This document shows, one piece after another, positions 18,505-26,327 of a DNA stretch of 47,785 bases (position 1 is the first letter of the stretch; every line of letters begins with the position of its first letter). Made by a program: the position numbers and the translations under genes. The notes beneath the pieces are model-generated. The model did not search any database and was not told the origin of the DNA. It worked only from the letters and a program-made list of their open reading frames with translations. The stretch lies in assembly GCA_041941305.1 (NCBI GenBank), contig JBGTQJ010000069.1:1-47785 (forward strand), read 5' to 3'. Source of the stretch: JANSWP01 sp041941305. Lineage in GTDB: Bacteria; Bacteroidota; Bacteroidia; Chitinophagales; Saprospiraceae.

Positions 18505-18886
18505 TTTAAATTTCAAACAACAGCCTCACCCTAGGGCCAGGGGTGATTGGTTCTATTATTTTCATAATGTGCTAAAGGATTATCCTAGGTTTTTTTCTTC
18601 TAAACTCCTGAAAGTTCAAGTTCAAGACCAAGTTCAAGTTCAATTCTTGGGCTTAAACTTGGTCTTGAACTTGAACTTGAAAAAATTCACAGACCATATT
18701 TTTAAAACCAATCACCCCTGCCCTTGGGCTGGGAGAGGATTTAGCGTTGAAAGCGGGCAATTAAATTGCAAATTACTCGCTTTCAACTCTTAAAACTCTT
18801 TTCGTCGAGTCAGCGTAGCTGGAGAGATGATGCTCCTCAACTAGAATTAATTAATATTTCGTTTCCCAATTCATTAGATCAATATC
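18505..18886. other. hairpin-filled gap between pilin A and chaperone genes
   Basis: The 382-base gap contains palindromic element copy A (18538-18720) and a second small hairpin (GTTGAAAGCG at 18746-18755 with CGCTTTCAAC at 18778-18787). An open frame across the element (18569-18793) is not considered a gene. The gap may uncouple expression of the pilin from the downstream genes. Confidence 0.6.
18538..18720. repeat. palindromic element, copy A
   Basis: About 183 bases bounded by CAGGGGTGATTGGTT and its inverse. The centre is a perfect 23-base-pair stem (18612-18634 with 18656-18678, motif AAGTTCAAGTTCAAGACC) and a 21-base loop. Copies occur at 27419-27595 (inside a gene) and, partial and inverted, at 33020-33120. 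No transposase, so a MITE-like or REP-like element. Confidence 0.85.
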
Positions 18887-19699
18887 ATGATTAAAACTAA
18901 AATTAACATCGGCATATTAACAATATTATTCCTGCTGTTTTTTGTATCAAATATGAATGCAGGAATTGTTGTAAAAAATGGTCTTTCTCATTTGCATAAT
19001 GTTTCCCTTGGCAAAGTGTATAAAGGCTCAATTGTAATTCAAAATACCTCCGGGATTAAACAATCTGTGAAGGTTTACCAAAAAGATTATCAGTTTTTAC
19101 ATACCGGCGAAGCATTTTATGAAGAGCCCGGCAGCCACAATCGTTCAAACGCTAGTTGGATTGATTTGAGTGCTTCTTTATTGACACTTCAACCGAAAGA
19201 AGAAATCGTTGTCGGTTATGAAATTGCTGTACCCGAATATCACAATTTGCCAGGTACAAGTTGGAGTGTAATTATGTTGGAAGGTGTAAAGGATGTCGAC
19301 CCGGGACAATTTAGAGCAGGATTAAAAATAAATACAGTCGTGCGCTATGCCATCCAAATTTCAACTACAATTGAAGAAACCGGAAAAAGCGAATTGGAGT
19401 TTTTGAAAGTCGATTTAAACAAATCCGAATTGGGTTCTTCACAGTTGGAAGTAGATATCAAAAATGTTGGTGAACGACTCCTGATTCCCATCATTATGCT
19501 GGAATTATTTAATGATTCTGGTGAATCAGTTGGCTCATTTAGGGCAGAGAAATTGAAAACATATCCGGGAACTTCAGTGAAGTATTTTGTAGACTTAGCT
19601 GAGGTTGAAGCTGGCAATTATCAAGCAGTTTTGCTGGCAGATTGTGGCGAGGAAGATGTATTTGGTGTCAATATTTCATTAGATATTTCAAATGACTAA
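18887..19699 (+). CDS. periplasmic pilus-chaperone-like protein
   Basis: A 270-residue exported protein (signal peptide about 1-25) consisting of two Ig-like beta domains. Domain 1 has I-V-I-Q-N-T-S-G followed by strand-rich sequence, a S-W-I-D-L-S-A-S-L-L-T-L-Q-P block and V-R-Y-A-I-Q-I-S, the order seen in periplasmic pilus chaperones (residual identity, not a formal match). Domain 2 (about 165-270) resembles a CARDB-like beta sandwich. Expected role: bind and cap pilin-like subunits A and B in the periplasm. The last 8 bases overlap the start of the usher-like gene (ATG at 19692), so the two are translated together. A general cell-surface binding protein of the DUF916/WxL type is the main alternative. 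Confidence 0.65.
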   Translation: MIKTKINIGILTILFLLFFVSNMNAGIVVKNGLSHLHNVSLGKVYKGSIVIQNTSGIKQSVKVYQKDYQFLHTGEAFYEEPGSHNRSNASWIDLSASLLTLQPKEEIVVGYEIAVPEYHNLPGTSWSVIMLEGVKDVDPGQFRAGLKINTVVRYAIQISTTIEETGKSELEFLKVDLNKSELGSSQLEVDIKNVGERLLIPIIMLELFNDSGESVGSFRAEKLKTYPGTSVKYFVDLAEVEAGNYQAVLLADCGEEDVFGVNISLDISND

Positions 19700-22430
19700 A
19701 TTCAGTTTATTTATTGGAAATATTTGTTTTCTTTTGTTACTGTTTGGGTTTGAATTACATGCTCAAGAGGTGGACATCTTTTTGAAAAAAAATCAAAAAA
19801 TTATTGCCTCAATACCCGGAAAGGTAACAACTGTTGTAGTTGGAATTTCAAATCTTTCTTCAATGGATTTGAGACTCCAACCCCAACACGATTATCCGGA
19901 AGCCTGGAATTCCATTTCTGATTCTAAACCTTTTGTTATCAAATCGGGAGAAAAGTTAACAAAGCTGCTCAGTTTCATTGCTCCAAACCTTACGCCAGCA
20001 GGTGAATACAATTTGGTTTTTGAGTTGTTTGATCTAGAAGCAAAGGCTACTATTCAAAGTTTTTCTTTCCAGGTTGAAATTGAAGAGCTTGTCAATCTAT
20101 CTGTAAAGGGCATTGAAACGCCGGACTTCGTGGTGGCAGGAGAGGATATTCAGGCAAAGTTTATGGTTCGAAATTTTGGAAACAGTGAGAAGGAAATCAA
20201 ATTGACTTCCCACAATTGCAAATTAGTTGGCTCTGCTACAATTAAGTTAAAACCAAATACAGTGCAGATTGTCGAAGTAGTCACAACGACCCATCCCAAC
20301 CTCCATAAAGTAAGCCGTAAATCTTTACGCTTGGAAGGTTGTGTTTTATCCAATCCCAAGATAAAAGCGCATGCCTATTTACATGCTCGAATTATTCCGA
20401 ATGCGAATGCTGAAATCAATGACATTCGGCGATTGCCAGGTTATGCCCGCATTTCATATATCGGCAGAAGTCATGCTGATGGCAACTATATCTCGGGATG
20501 GCAGGCAGAGCTTGTTGCAAGAGGACATTTGGATAAAACCGGTGATAACAATCTCGAAGTAAGATTGCGTGGTCCAAATCAATTTAATATTTCTAGTCTA
20601 GGTTTGTATGACGAATATTCTGCTCGATTGAATACCCCGAATTATCATATCCATGTTGGGGACAAAACTTTTTCTTTGTCCCCATTGACTGAATATGCGA
20701 GGAATGGGCGTGGCATTGAAGGCAGTTATCGACATAAGAATATTGAAATAGGTGGGTTTTATCAAAAACCAAGGTTTTTTCCCGAAATCGAAAGTGAAAC
20801 GGGAGCGTATGCCCGGCATTATTTTAATTCGGATAATAGTTTGGGACTGAATTATTTGAATAAAAGCTTCCGGAAATCCCATTCGAAGGCTACAATGTTG
20901 AGCTTATTCGGACAATTTCGTCCTTTAAAAAACACTTTTATTGAAACTGAATTTTCGCAGGGATATGTGGGTATGGAGAACGGGTATGCAGGGCATTTTA
21001 AGCTGGAATCTTCTCCATTTAAACAATTGAGATTTTCTTCCACAGTTGTTTATGCGAGTCGTGATTTTCCCGGCTATTTTTCAAATACCTGGTTTTATAA
21101 TGCTGCTGTGAATTATGCTGTGACGCCAAAAATTAGTGTGTTTGGGAATGTCTACCAGGATGAAAATAATGCAGCCAGAGATACCCTGTTTGCAACAGCA
21201 CCCTTGTCAAAAAGATATCAGGCAGGATTGAGTTTTCGATTGTTCAAAAAGACTCAAATCAGGGGGTATTTGCGACAAAATGAACTGAAAGACCAATTGC
21301 CTTCTCTTAAATTTCATCGGGAAAATCGCTCCCTCAAAGTCCAAGTCTCCCAGGAATTGAGGTTGTTTAGATTTTCCACCGCCCTAGAATATGGTCTGAT
21401 AGAGAATTTCCTAAACCCTGAAAACGAAAGATTTTCCAAACTTTTCAGGACTTATTTGGATATCAACTATCGCCTTTCTCATCGCAACAACTTCAGAGGC
21501 TTTATTCAATTTTTTGAAAACAATCGCTTTGATAATTTAGAACATAAGCAAGTGGTATTTGGTATTTCTGGACAATCCAAGTTGACCAAATCCACTACTT
21601 TAAAATTTCAATATCAAAACACTTTCGCCATAGAAGAATATTACCGTGACCGAAATTTATTCGAACTCCATCTGACCCAAAGATTTAAAAAGCAACACGA
21701 GATTACATTATCGTCCAGATATGCACTTTTGAGACAAACTACTGATATGGGCGATTTTTCCCTTGCAGCGCATTATAAATACAATTTTGGAATCCCATTG
21801 GAAGGGCGTGAAAATCTGACTTCTCTATATGGGCAAATTTTCAATTCGGGAACGGAATCCGTCGAAGGCATTGTCCTTCATCTTAATGGTCGATCAGTCG
21901 TTTCAGATGAAAATGGAAACTTTAAATTCAAATCATTGACACCGGGAAAATATTACCTTTTACTGGACAAAACCTCTTTGGATTTGCATCAAATTCCTGA
22001 CGTTCCAACACCAATTGAAGTTGAAATCATAGAGGGGGAAGATACCCGTATTTCATTTGGAATGACAACCAGTGTTACGATTTCTGGCACCATGAATATC
22101 TTTCAGGGTGGTGGTCTTTTTATCAGTTCAAATCCTAAGAAAATGGAATTGCCCGGTCCGGTTTTGATTGAATTGAATAACGGAATTGAAACTTTCCGAC
22201 AAGTAACGGAGGCAGATGGTTCCTTTGTTTTCTCTGGTTTGAGACCAGGAAAATGGAATTTGACAGTAATACACAATGAATTGTTTAAAAACTTCCTTTT
22301 TGAGGATGAAGCGTTTGAATTGGAATTAAAACCCGGAAAAAAGGAAAATATCCAAATTCGGATTCGAAAAAAAGAGCGAAAGATTAAGTTTTTACAAACC
22401 TTGTCTTTGTCATCAAAAGACGATGATTAG
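19692..22430 (+). CDS. outer-membrane usher-like beta-barrel protein
   Basis: A 912-residue exported protein (signal peptide about 1-24, ending LHAQ). Residues about 25-235 form two Ig-like domains. About 245-690 is a long run of alternating strands rich in aromatic residues and R/N/D turns (for example YSARLNTPNYHIHVGD, FSSTVVYASRDF), typical of a large outer-membrane barrel. Two carboxypeptidase-regulatory-like beta domains follow (SDENGNFKFKSLTPGKYYLL at about 740, EADGSFVFSGLRPGKWNL at about 840). This order (N-terminal domain, large barrel, C-terminal beta domains) parallels fimbrial ushers, especially the alternate CfaC/TcfC type, though no diagnostic usher motif was seen. It overlaps the chaperone gene and the pilin B gene by 8 bases each. 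It would export and assemble subunits A, B and perhaps C. Alternative: another type of outer-membrane porin. Confidence 0.65.
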   Translation: MTKFSLFIGNICFLLLLFGFELHAQEVDIFLKKNQKIIASIPGKVTTVVVGISNLSSMDLRLQPQHDYPEAWNSISDSKPFVIKSGEKLTKLLSFIAPNLTPAGEYNLVFELFDLEAKATIQSFSFQVEIEELVNLSVKGIETPDFVVAGEDIQAKFMVRNFGNSEKEIKLTSHNCKLVGSATIKLKPNTVQIVEVVTTTHPNLHKVSRKSLRLEGCVLSNPKIKAHAYLHARIIPNANAEINDIRRLPGYARISYIGRSHADGNYISGWQAELVARGHLDKTGDNNLEVRLRGPNQFNISSLGLYDEYSARLNTPNYHIHVGDKTFSLSPLTEYARNGRGIEGSYRHKNIEIGGFYQKPRFFPEIESETGAYARHYFNSDNSLGLNYLNKSFRKSHSKATMLSLFGQFRPLKNTFIETEFSQGYVGMENGYAGHFKLESSPFKQLRFSSTVVYASRDFPGYFSNTWFYNAAVNYAVTPKISVFGNVYQDENNAARDTLFATAPLSKRYQAGLSFRLFKKTQIRGYLRQNELKDQLPSLKFHRENRSLKVQVSQELRLFRFSTALEYGLIENFLNPENERFSKLFRTYLDINYRLSHRNNFRGFIQFFENNRFDNLEHKQVVFGISGQSKLTKSTTLKFQYQNTFAIEEYYRDRNLFELHLTQRFKKQHEITLSSRYALLRQTTDMGDFSLAAHYKYNFGIPLEGRENLTSLYGQIFNSGTESVEGIVLHLNGRSVVSDENGNFKFKSLTPGKYYLLLDKTSLDLHQIPDVPTPIEVEIIEGEDTRISFGMTTSVTISGTMNIFQGGGLFISSNPKKMELPGPVLIELNNGIETFRQVTEADGSFVFSGLRPGKWNLTVIHNELFKNFLFEDEAFELELKPGKKENIQIRIRKKERKIKFLQTLSLSSKDDD

Positions 22431-23025
22431 GAATAATATTTACGGAAGTATAAAAAAGCAATACTTGAAAACCCTGTCAATATATATCTTTATATTCCCT
22501 ATGGTATGTTTGGGATATCAAACCCTAATCGCCCAGAGTGACAGCGATCAACATGATGTAACATTCACCATTCCCGAAATTGCGATTATCGATATTGAAC
22601 CAAATAATACTGCCCTGACACTAAGTTTGGATATCCCAATGGAAGCAGGCGGACCTGTTACAGCAACCTCTAATGGATCGGATAATACAAGATGGCTGAA
22701 TTATTCTTCTTGCTTGAGCCCCAGCGCATCCAATCGAAATATTACTGTACAAATAACCTCGGGTACCGTACCTCCAGGAATAGATTTAAAATTGCAGGCG
22801 GCAAGTTATTCAGGAGCTGGAGCAGGGACATTCGGAACACCTGGGGGATTGTTAATTTTAAATAATACTGCCCAAACCTTGATTTCCGGAATTGGAGCTG
22901 CCTATACAGGAGACGGAATCAGCAATGGACATCAGTTGACCTTTTCGCTTGCCATTGAAAAATATGGTTTATTGGATTTTGACAATACGGCTGTAATTGA
23001 GGTGACCTATACGATAACTGATTAA
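22423..23025 (+). CDS. pilin-like exported subunit B
   Basis: A 200-residue exported protein with signal peptide to about residue 38 (TLIAQ). The mature start QHDVTFTIPEIAIIDIEP is closely parallel to subunit A (HDVTINIPEVALLDIEP), and the C-terminus VIEVTYTITD mirrors A's LTITYTLSDN. Shared inner motifs include W-L-N-Y-S-S, T-S-G-T-V-P and G-H-Q-L-T. It is therefore a paralogue of A, probably a minor or alternative subunit. It starts within the last 8 bases of the usher-like gene and is followed after 10 bases by the third subunit gene. Confidence 0.7.
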   Translation: MIRNNIYGSIKKQYLKTLSIYIFIFPMVCLGYQTLIAQSDSDQHDVTFTIPEIAIIDIEPNNTALTLSLDIPMEAGGPVTATSNGSDNTRWLNYSSCLSPSASNRNITVQITSGTVPPGIDLKLQAASYSGAGAGTFGTPGGLLILNNTAQTLISGIGAAYTGDGISNGHQLTFSLAIEKYGLLDFDNTAVIEVTYTITD

Positions 23026-23035
23026 ATTCCAATCA

Positions 23036-23530
23036 ATGATTTTAAAGCTTTTATTTACATTGAAAATATTTGCCTTTTTCCTAGGAATGACCTATTCCCA
23101 ACTAGGGATTCAGGTTAATGGTGATTGGAATTATTCAATTGCAACAACCGATATTTCAGAGGCTGGATTGGACTTTACAGGTACTTATGCAAGTGCTTCC
23201 AATCAGATTTTGATTGATATTACCTATCCAAACAATGCCAATGTTAAATGGGAGGTACATGTCGAAAAGCAGGATATTGATTGGGACTCAAGTTTAGACC
23301 TTTATGTAAGGAGAACTGGAAATGGGAATGGGCAAGGTAATGGAAATGGCAATGGTTTTGTTCAACTTGGAACTGCTTATCAATTAATTACTTCCAATAG
23401 CCAGTTCTTTTTTAAAGGAAGAAAGAGAAGAACGGACATTCCGATTCAATATGAACTGAGAGGGGTTTCGGTTTTGATTCCTGCCAAGGCTTATGAGACG
23501 ACAATTATCTATACAGTTACGGAAAAATAG
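23036..23530 (+). CDS. small exported protein, third subunit candidate of the pilus-like operon
   Basis: A 164-residue exported protein (signal peptide ending TYSQ). Not recognised as a known family. It is beta-rich, has a Gly/Asn run (about 95-107, G-N-G-N-G-Q-G-N-G-N-G) and ends in Y-E-T-T-I-I-Y-T-V-T-E-K, a terminal strand like those of subunits A and B. Its place as last gene of the operon, 10 bases after pilin B, suggests a tip, base or adaptor subunit. The GN-rich run is encoded by short tandem repeats and could vary in length. Confidence 0.55.
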   Translation: MILKLLFTLKIFAFFLGMTYSQLGIQVNGDWNYSIATTDISEAGLDFTGTYASASNQILIDITYPNNANVKWEVHVEKQDIDWDSSLDLYVRRTGNGNGQGNGNGNGFVQLGTAYQLITSNSQFFFKGRKRRTDIPIQYELRGVSVLIPAKAYETTIIYTVTEK

Positions 23531-23905
23531 TTGATTTTTGATGAGGCATCCATTCATAACACTTTCCATAGGCTGACCAATGGAGGTTTCTCACTCTCCA
23601 TTTTCAATTCTAAAGCTGGGATAAATAAACCTTATAATCAAAGATATTTCTTTAATGAAATCGCAATTAATCGGAATTTTAACGATTATTCATCGAACAA
23701 AAATGCACTTTCTTTAAGAAAATGTTAATATCGTATTTCAGTTTTTGATAAAATAAATTTCCAATTACAAGTTCGTAAAATGTAGAAGTCACCACCTTCA
23801 AACTTTTTCCAAGATTTTGAAAAGTCGCTTTCTCAATGGTGAGGTGGCATTGCTATGTCAATGCTGCCTCCCAATAAGTAATTTACAATTAAAAACCTAT
23901 TAAAC
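23531..23905. other. AT-rich gap after pilus-like operon
   Basis: 375 bases with no credible gene. A short hairpin GCATTG/CAATGC lies at about 23846-23863. No promoter box of the Bacteroidota type was found before the next gene. Confidence 0.5.
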
Positions 23906-25210
23906 ATGAAAACCACAAATCATCCGCTCGACACGGTCGTAACAGATGTTGCTACTTTAGTTTCCAAGCAAAAAGAAAAGATTGAAAAGACCCATGAGCA
24001 ATTGCTCAAAACTGCCGAAAAACTGGGTGAAAAAGATGGCACTATTGGATTGCCCATAGAGGGTGATACTCAAGCGAGCCCTAACGAGGATTTATTGAAA
24101 AATGAATACCAAAGGTTGCTTGCCGAGTGCTGGAAGAAGGGCAAACCCTATTTGGATGGACCCCATGTGGCATACAAGACTTTTGACGACAAAGTCAAAG
24201 ATTTGGAAGCCAATGGAAATGCTGTTTTGGACAATGAATTGAATATGATTGAAGAGAGAAGAAATGATGAAGAGACACAGATTCACAAAGAATTTAGTAC
24301 GCGTGAGGGAGAATTGGAAAGTCGTGGAAAAGTACTTGAGAGAGATTTTGTGACGGTGAAACAGGAGCTTTCAAATATTCAGGATCGCGTTGGGCGCAGT
24401 AGCCCAGTAATTCACTTTAAATCTGGCTTTTTGTATTTCTTGTTGTTGATTGGTATTGGAATTTGTGAGGTTCCATTGAACCTGCAAATCTTTCAGAAAT
24501 TTGGAGAAGCTTTCTTCATTACCGTCATTATGGCGAGTTCTTTAGCGATAGCAATTCCGGTTTTAGCACACTTTACAGGTGTGTTCATCAAGCAGCGAAA
24601 GGAGAAGAAGGAGTACAGTTGGTTTGCTGTGATGTGTGTGGCCATCTTCTTCATTTTCAACTTTGGCGTTTCCATTTTTCGTGCCTATGTATTGGCTGAG
24701 CACATGGGCGAAAGCGCTAATGATTTGAATATTGTCATTTTCACTTGTTTGAATTTAATCTTGTTCATAATTGGAGTTTTGGCGGCTTATTTCCGTCATG
24801 ATGAGAGTTACGAATTGGAATATTCCTATGCGAAATTCCAAAAGGTAAAGAAGGGTTATGACAAGGAAAAATCTGAATTGAAAGGAAAAATGAATGCCTT
24901 ATCTAATGAGAAGAATGGACAGCTGAAAAAGGTCCATGATGTTTACATGGAAGAAAAACGCAACTTGTTCAACACAAAAAATACGTTTGTTTCCAAAAGA
25001 AATGAGTATATCCAAATCTATGATGAATTGTTGAATTCATTCCAGGCTTTGGAGGCTTATTTGGATGCGAGCTATCGAATTGCAGTGAATAAGTACCGCA
25101 GCGCAAATTTGACCAACAGGAAGGATCATCTTTCTCCAAAGGCATGGAGGAAAGGAATTGGTTCCTTAAAGTTGAAGTTTGCTGGAATTGCAGAGTTGGA
25201 CCCGAATTAG
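23906..25210 (+). CDS. four-helix membrane protein with coiled-coil arms, unknown function
   Basis: 434 residues, not recognised. Residues 1-165 are charged and helical with heptad-like patterns (IEERRNDEETQIHKEFSTRE), and 300-400 form a second charged coiled coil (KVKKGYDKEKSELKGKMNAL). Between them are four hydrophobic helices (about 171-190, 200-227, 238-265, 272-296). No signal peptide, so both arms probably face the cytoplasm. The next gene, same strand, encodes a lipoprotein with a vWA-like core. The pair may work together, for example at the inner face of the cell envelope, but there is no direct evidence. No catalytic motif is visible. Confidence 0.75.
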   Translation: MKTTNHPLDTVVTDVATLVSKQKEKIEKTHEQLLKTAEKLGEKDGTIGLPIEGDTQASPNEDLLKNEYQRLLAECWKKGKPYLDGPHVAYKTFDDKVKDLEANGNAVLDNELNMIEERRNDEETQIHKEFSTREGELESRGKVLERDFVTVKQELSNIQDRVGRSSPVIHFKSGFLYFLLLIGIGICEVPLNLQIFQKFGEAFFITVIMASSLAIAIPVLAHFTGVFIKQRKEKKEYSWFAVMCVAIFFIFNFGVSIFRAYVLAEHMGESANDLNIVIFTCLNLILFIIGVLAAYFRHDESYELEYSYAKFQKVKKGYDKEKSELKGKMNALSNEKNGQLKKVHDVYMEEKRNLFNTKNTFVSKRNEYIQIYDELLNSFQALEAYLDASYRIAVNKYRSANLTNRKDHLSPKAWRKGIGSLKLKFAGIAELDPN

Positions 25211-25274
25211 TATGCAGTGGGCGGTATCCGGTTGTAGCTGGTAGTGTTTCTCCTTAAAAAGATACAAGTAATAT

Positions 25275-25352
25275 GCAGGGTCTCTTGAAGAGGACTCTGC
25301 AAACCCTAGATCAGTAATTGGCAGAGTTTCTCAGCAAGAGGACACTGCCAAC
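25275..25352. repeat. two similar short hairpins before lipoprotein gene
   Basis: Two related units (about 25275-25306 and 25321-25352), each of the form GCAGRGT-Y-TCT...AGAGGAC-CTGC, able to form imperfect hairpins. They lie just before the ATG at 25368 and are similar to each other, so a small tandem or regulatory repeat. Confidence 0.4.
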
Positions 25353-25367
25353 TCAAAACCCAAATCA

Positions 25368-26081
25368 ATGAAAAAATTAAGTTTGTTTTTATGTATTTTG
25401 TTCGTCCTTTCTTGTTCCACCACACCTCCTGTGAAGACAGATCTGTATTTGTATTTTGATTATACCGAAGGACAAGACTACCGTACCAGAATAGTAGAAG
25501 ATGCCGAGGCTTATCTGGAGTTATTGGGAATTTCGGAAATGGGCAGTCCAAACTATGGTACTGTACGCATGTATCCATTGTATGATGTTTCGTCTGCAAG
25601 AAGTAAGTCCGTGAAGTTGAAAGCTGGCAAGTCAGAAATGGAGGGCAATAAATACATTCGCGATAAGGAGATTGATAAATTTAAAACCAAATTATTGGAT
25701 TTACTGGAGACCCTGAATGAGGAAAATAGTGGCAAGTCATTGGACAATTCACATATTTATCTGCCTATTTGTAAGGGCATTAAAAAGTTGAATAAATCTG
25801 ATGCCAGTCGCAAGGTAATGGTCATTTATTCTGATATGCTGGAGAATAGCGATTTGGCGAATTTCCATTCCAAAAATCGCGATTTCGAAAAGTGGAGCCT
25901 GAATTTTGAAGAAGCTTGTGATTGTGAAGATACTTCTGAACTGGAAATCTTTGTCGTCTATCCAGTGGATAAGAACAATGATTCCAAAATTCAAGTGGCT
26001 TCGGAATTTTGGTCGGAGTATTTGATGAGCAAAGGTCTGGATGAAGATGGATTTCATTTTGAGCCTTCGATTGATTTGTGA
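25368..26081 (+). CDS. lipoprotein with von Willebrand A-like appearance
   Basis: 237 residues. A lipoprotein signal peptide with lipobox LVLSC (Cys16) indicates membrane anchoring. The mature part begins with a hydrophobic strand and D-Y-T-E-G (LYLYFDYTEGQ) and later has a strand followed by S-D-M-L-E-N-S (KVMVIYSDMLENS). This resembles the Rossmann/vWA layout D-x-T/S-x-S ... S-D; the metal site would be degenerate, so binding of a metal is uncertain. Its neighbour upstream is the coiled-coil membrane protein, 157 bases away with two hairpins between. Function unknown. Confidence 0.6.
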   Translation: MKKLSLFLCILFVLSCSTTPPVKTDLYLYFDYTEGQDYRTRIVEDAEAYLELLGISEMGSPNYGTVRMYPLYDVSSARSKSVKLKAGKSEMEGNKYIRDKEIDKFKTKLLDLLETLNEENSGKSLDNSHIYLPICKGIKKLNKSDASRKVMVIYSDMLENSDLANFHSKNRDFEKWSLNFEEACDCEDTSELEIFVVYPVDKNNDSKIQVASEFWSEYLMSKGLDEDGFHFEPSIDL

Positions 26082-26090
26082 TTATCTGGT

Positions 26091-26127
26091 GTTCGGTTGT
26101 CGGTTGTCTGTTTCACAACAACCGAAC
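26091..26127 (+). terminator. hairpin after lipoprotein gene
   Basis: Arms GTTCGGTTGT (26091-26100) and ACAACCGAAC (26118-26127) with a 17-base loop, starting 10 bases after the TGA. A probable terminator; no strong T-tract follows. Confidence 0.5.
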
Positions 26128-26292
26128 AACTGTTAATGAATTACAGTTTGTCCTTGAAAATGAGTGAAAAGTTTATTATTAGACTTGCAAACGTACATTC
26201 CATACTATAAAACTTTTGTTACAAAGCAGTAGGTGCAATCCAAAAGATTTACAAAAGTGGGTTGAGCATTGGTGTCTTTATAGAGAACGAAT

Positions 26293-26323
26293 TTTGATTT
26301 TCAATTCTGCTCTTTTACTTTTG
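26293..26323 (+). promoter_or_regulatory. exact Bacteroidota-type promoter, TTTG-N19-TACTTTTG
   Basis: TTTG at 26293-26296 and TACTTTTG at 26316-26323 are separated by exactly 19 bases and match the Bacteroidota consensus TTTG/TAnnTTTG. The -7 box ends 4 bases before the ATG at 26328, so transcription would start at or very near the start codon, giving a leaderless or nearly leaderless message. Confidence 0.65.
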
Positions 26324-26327
26324 AGCA

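Noticed and set aside
18569..18793. A 74-codon open frame over palindromic element copy A
   Set aside because: The element is a hairpin repeat; most differences from copy B change the amino acids, so no sign of selection on a protein.
23531..23728. Open frame of 65 codons after the third subunit gene
   Set aside because: Low coding quality, AT-rich, no signal peptide or recognisable motif.
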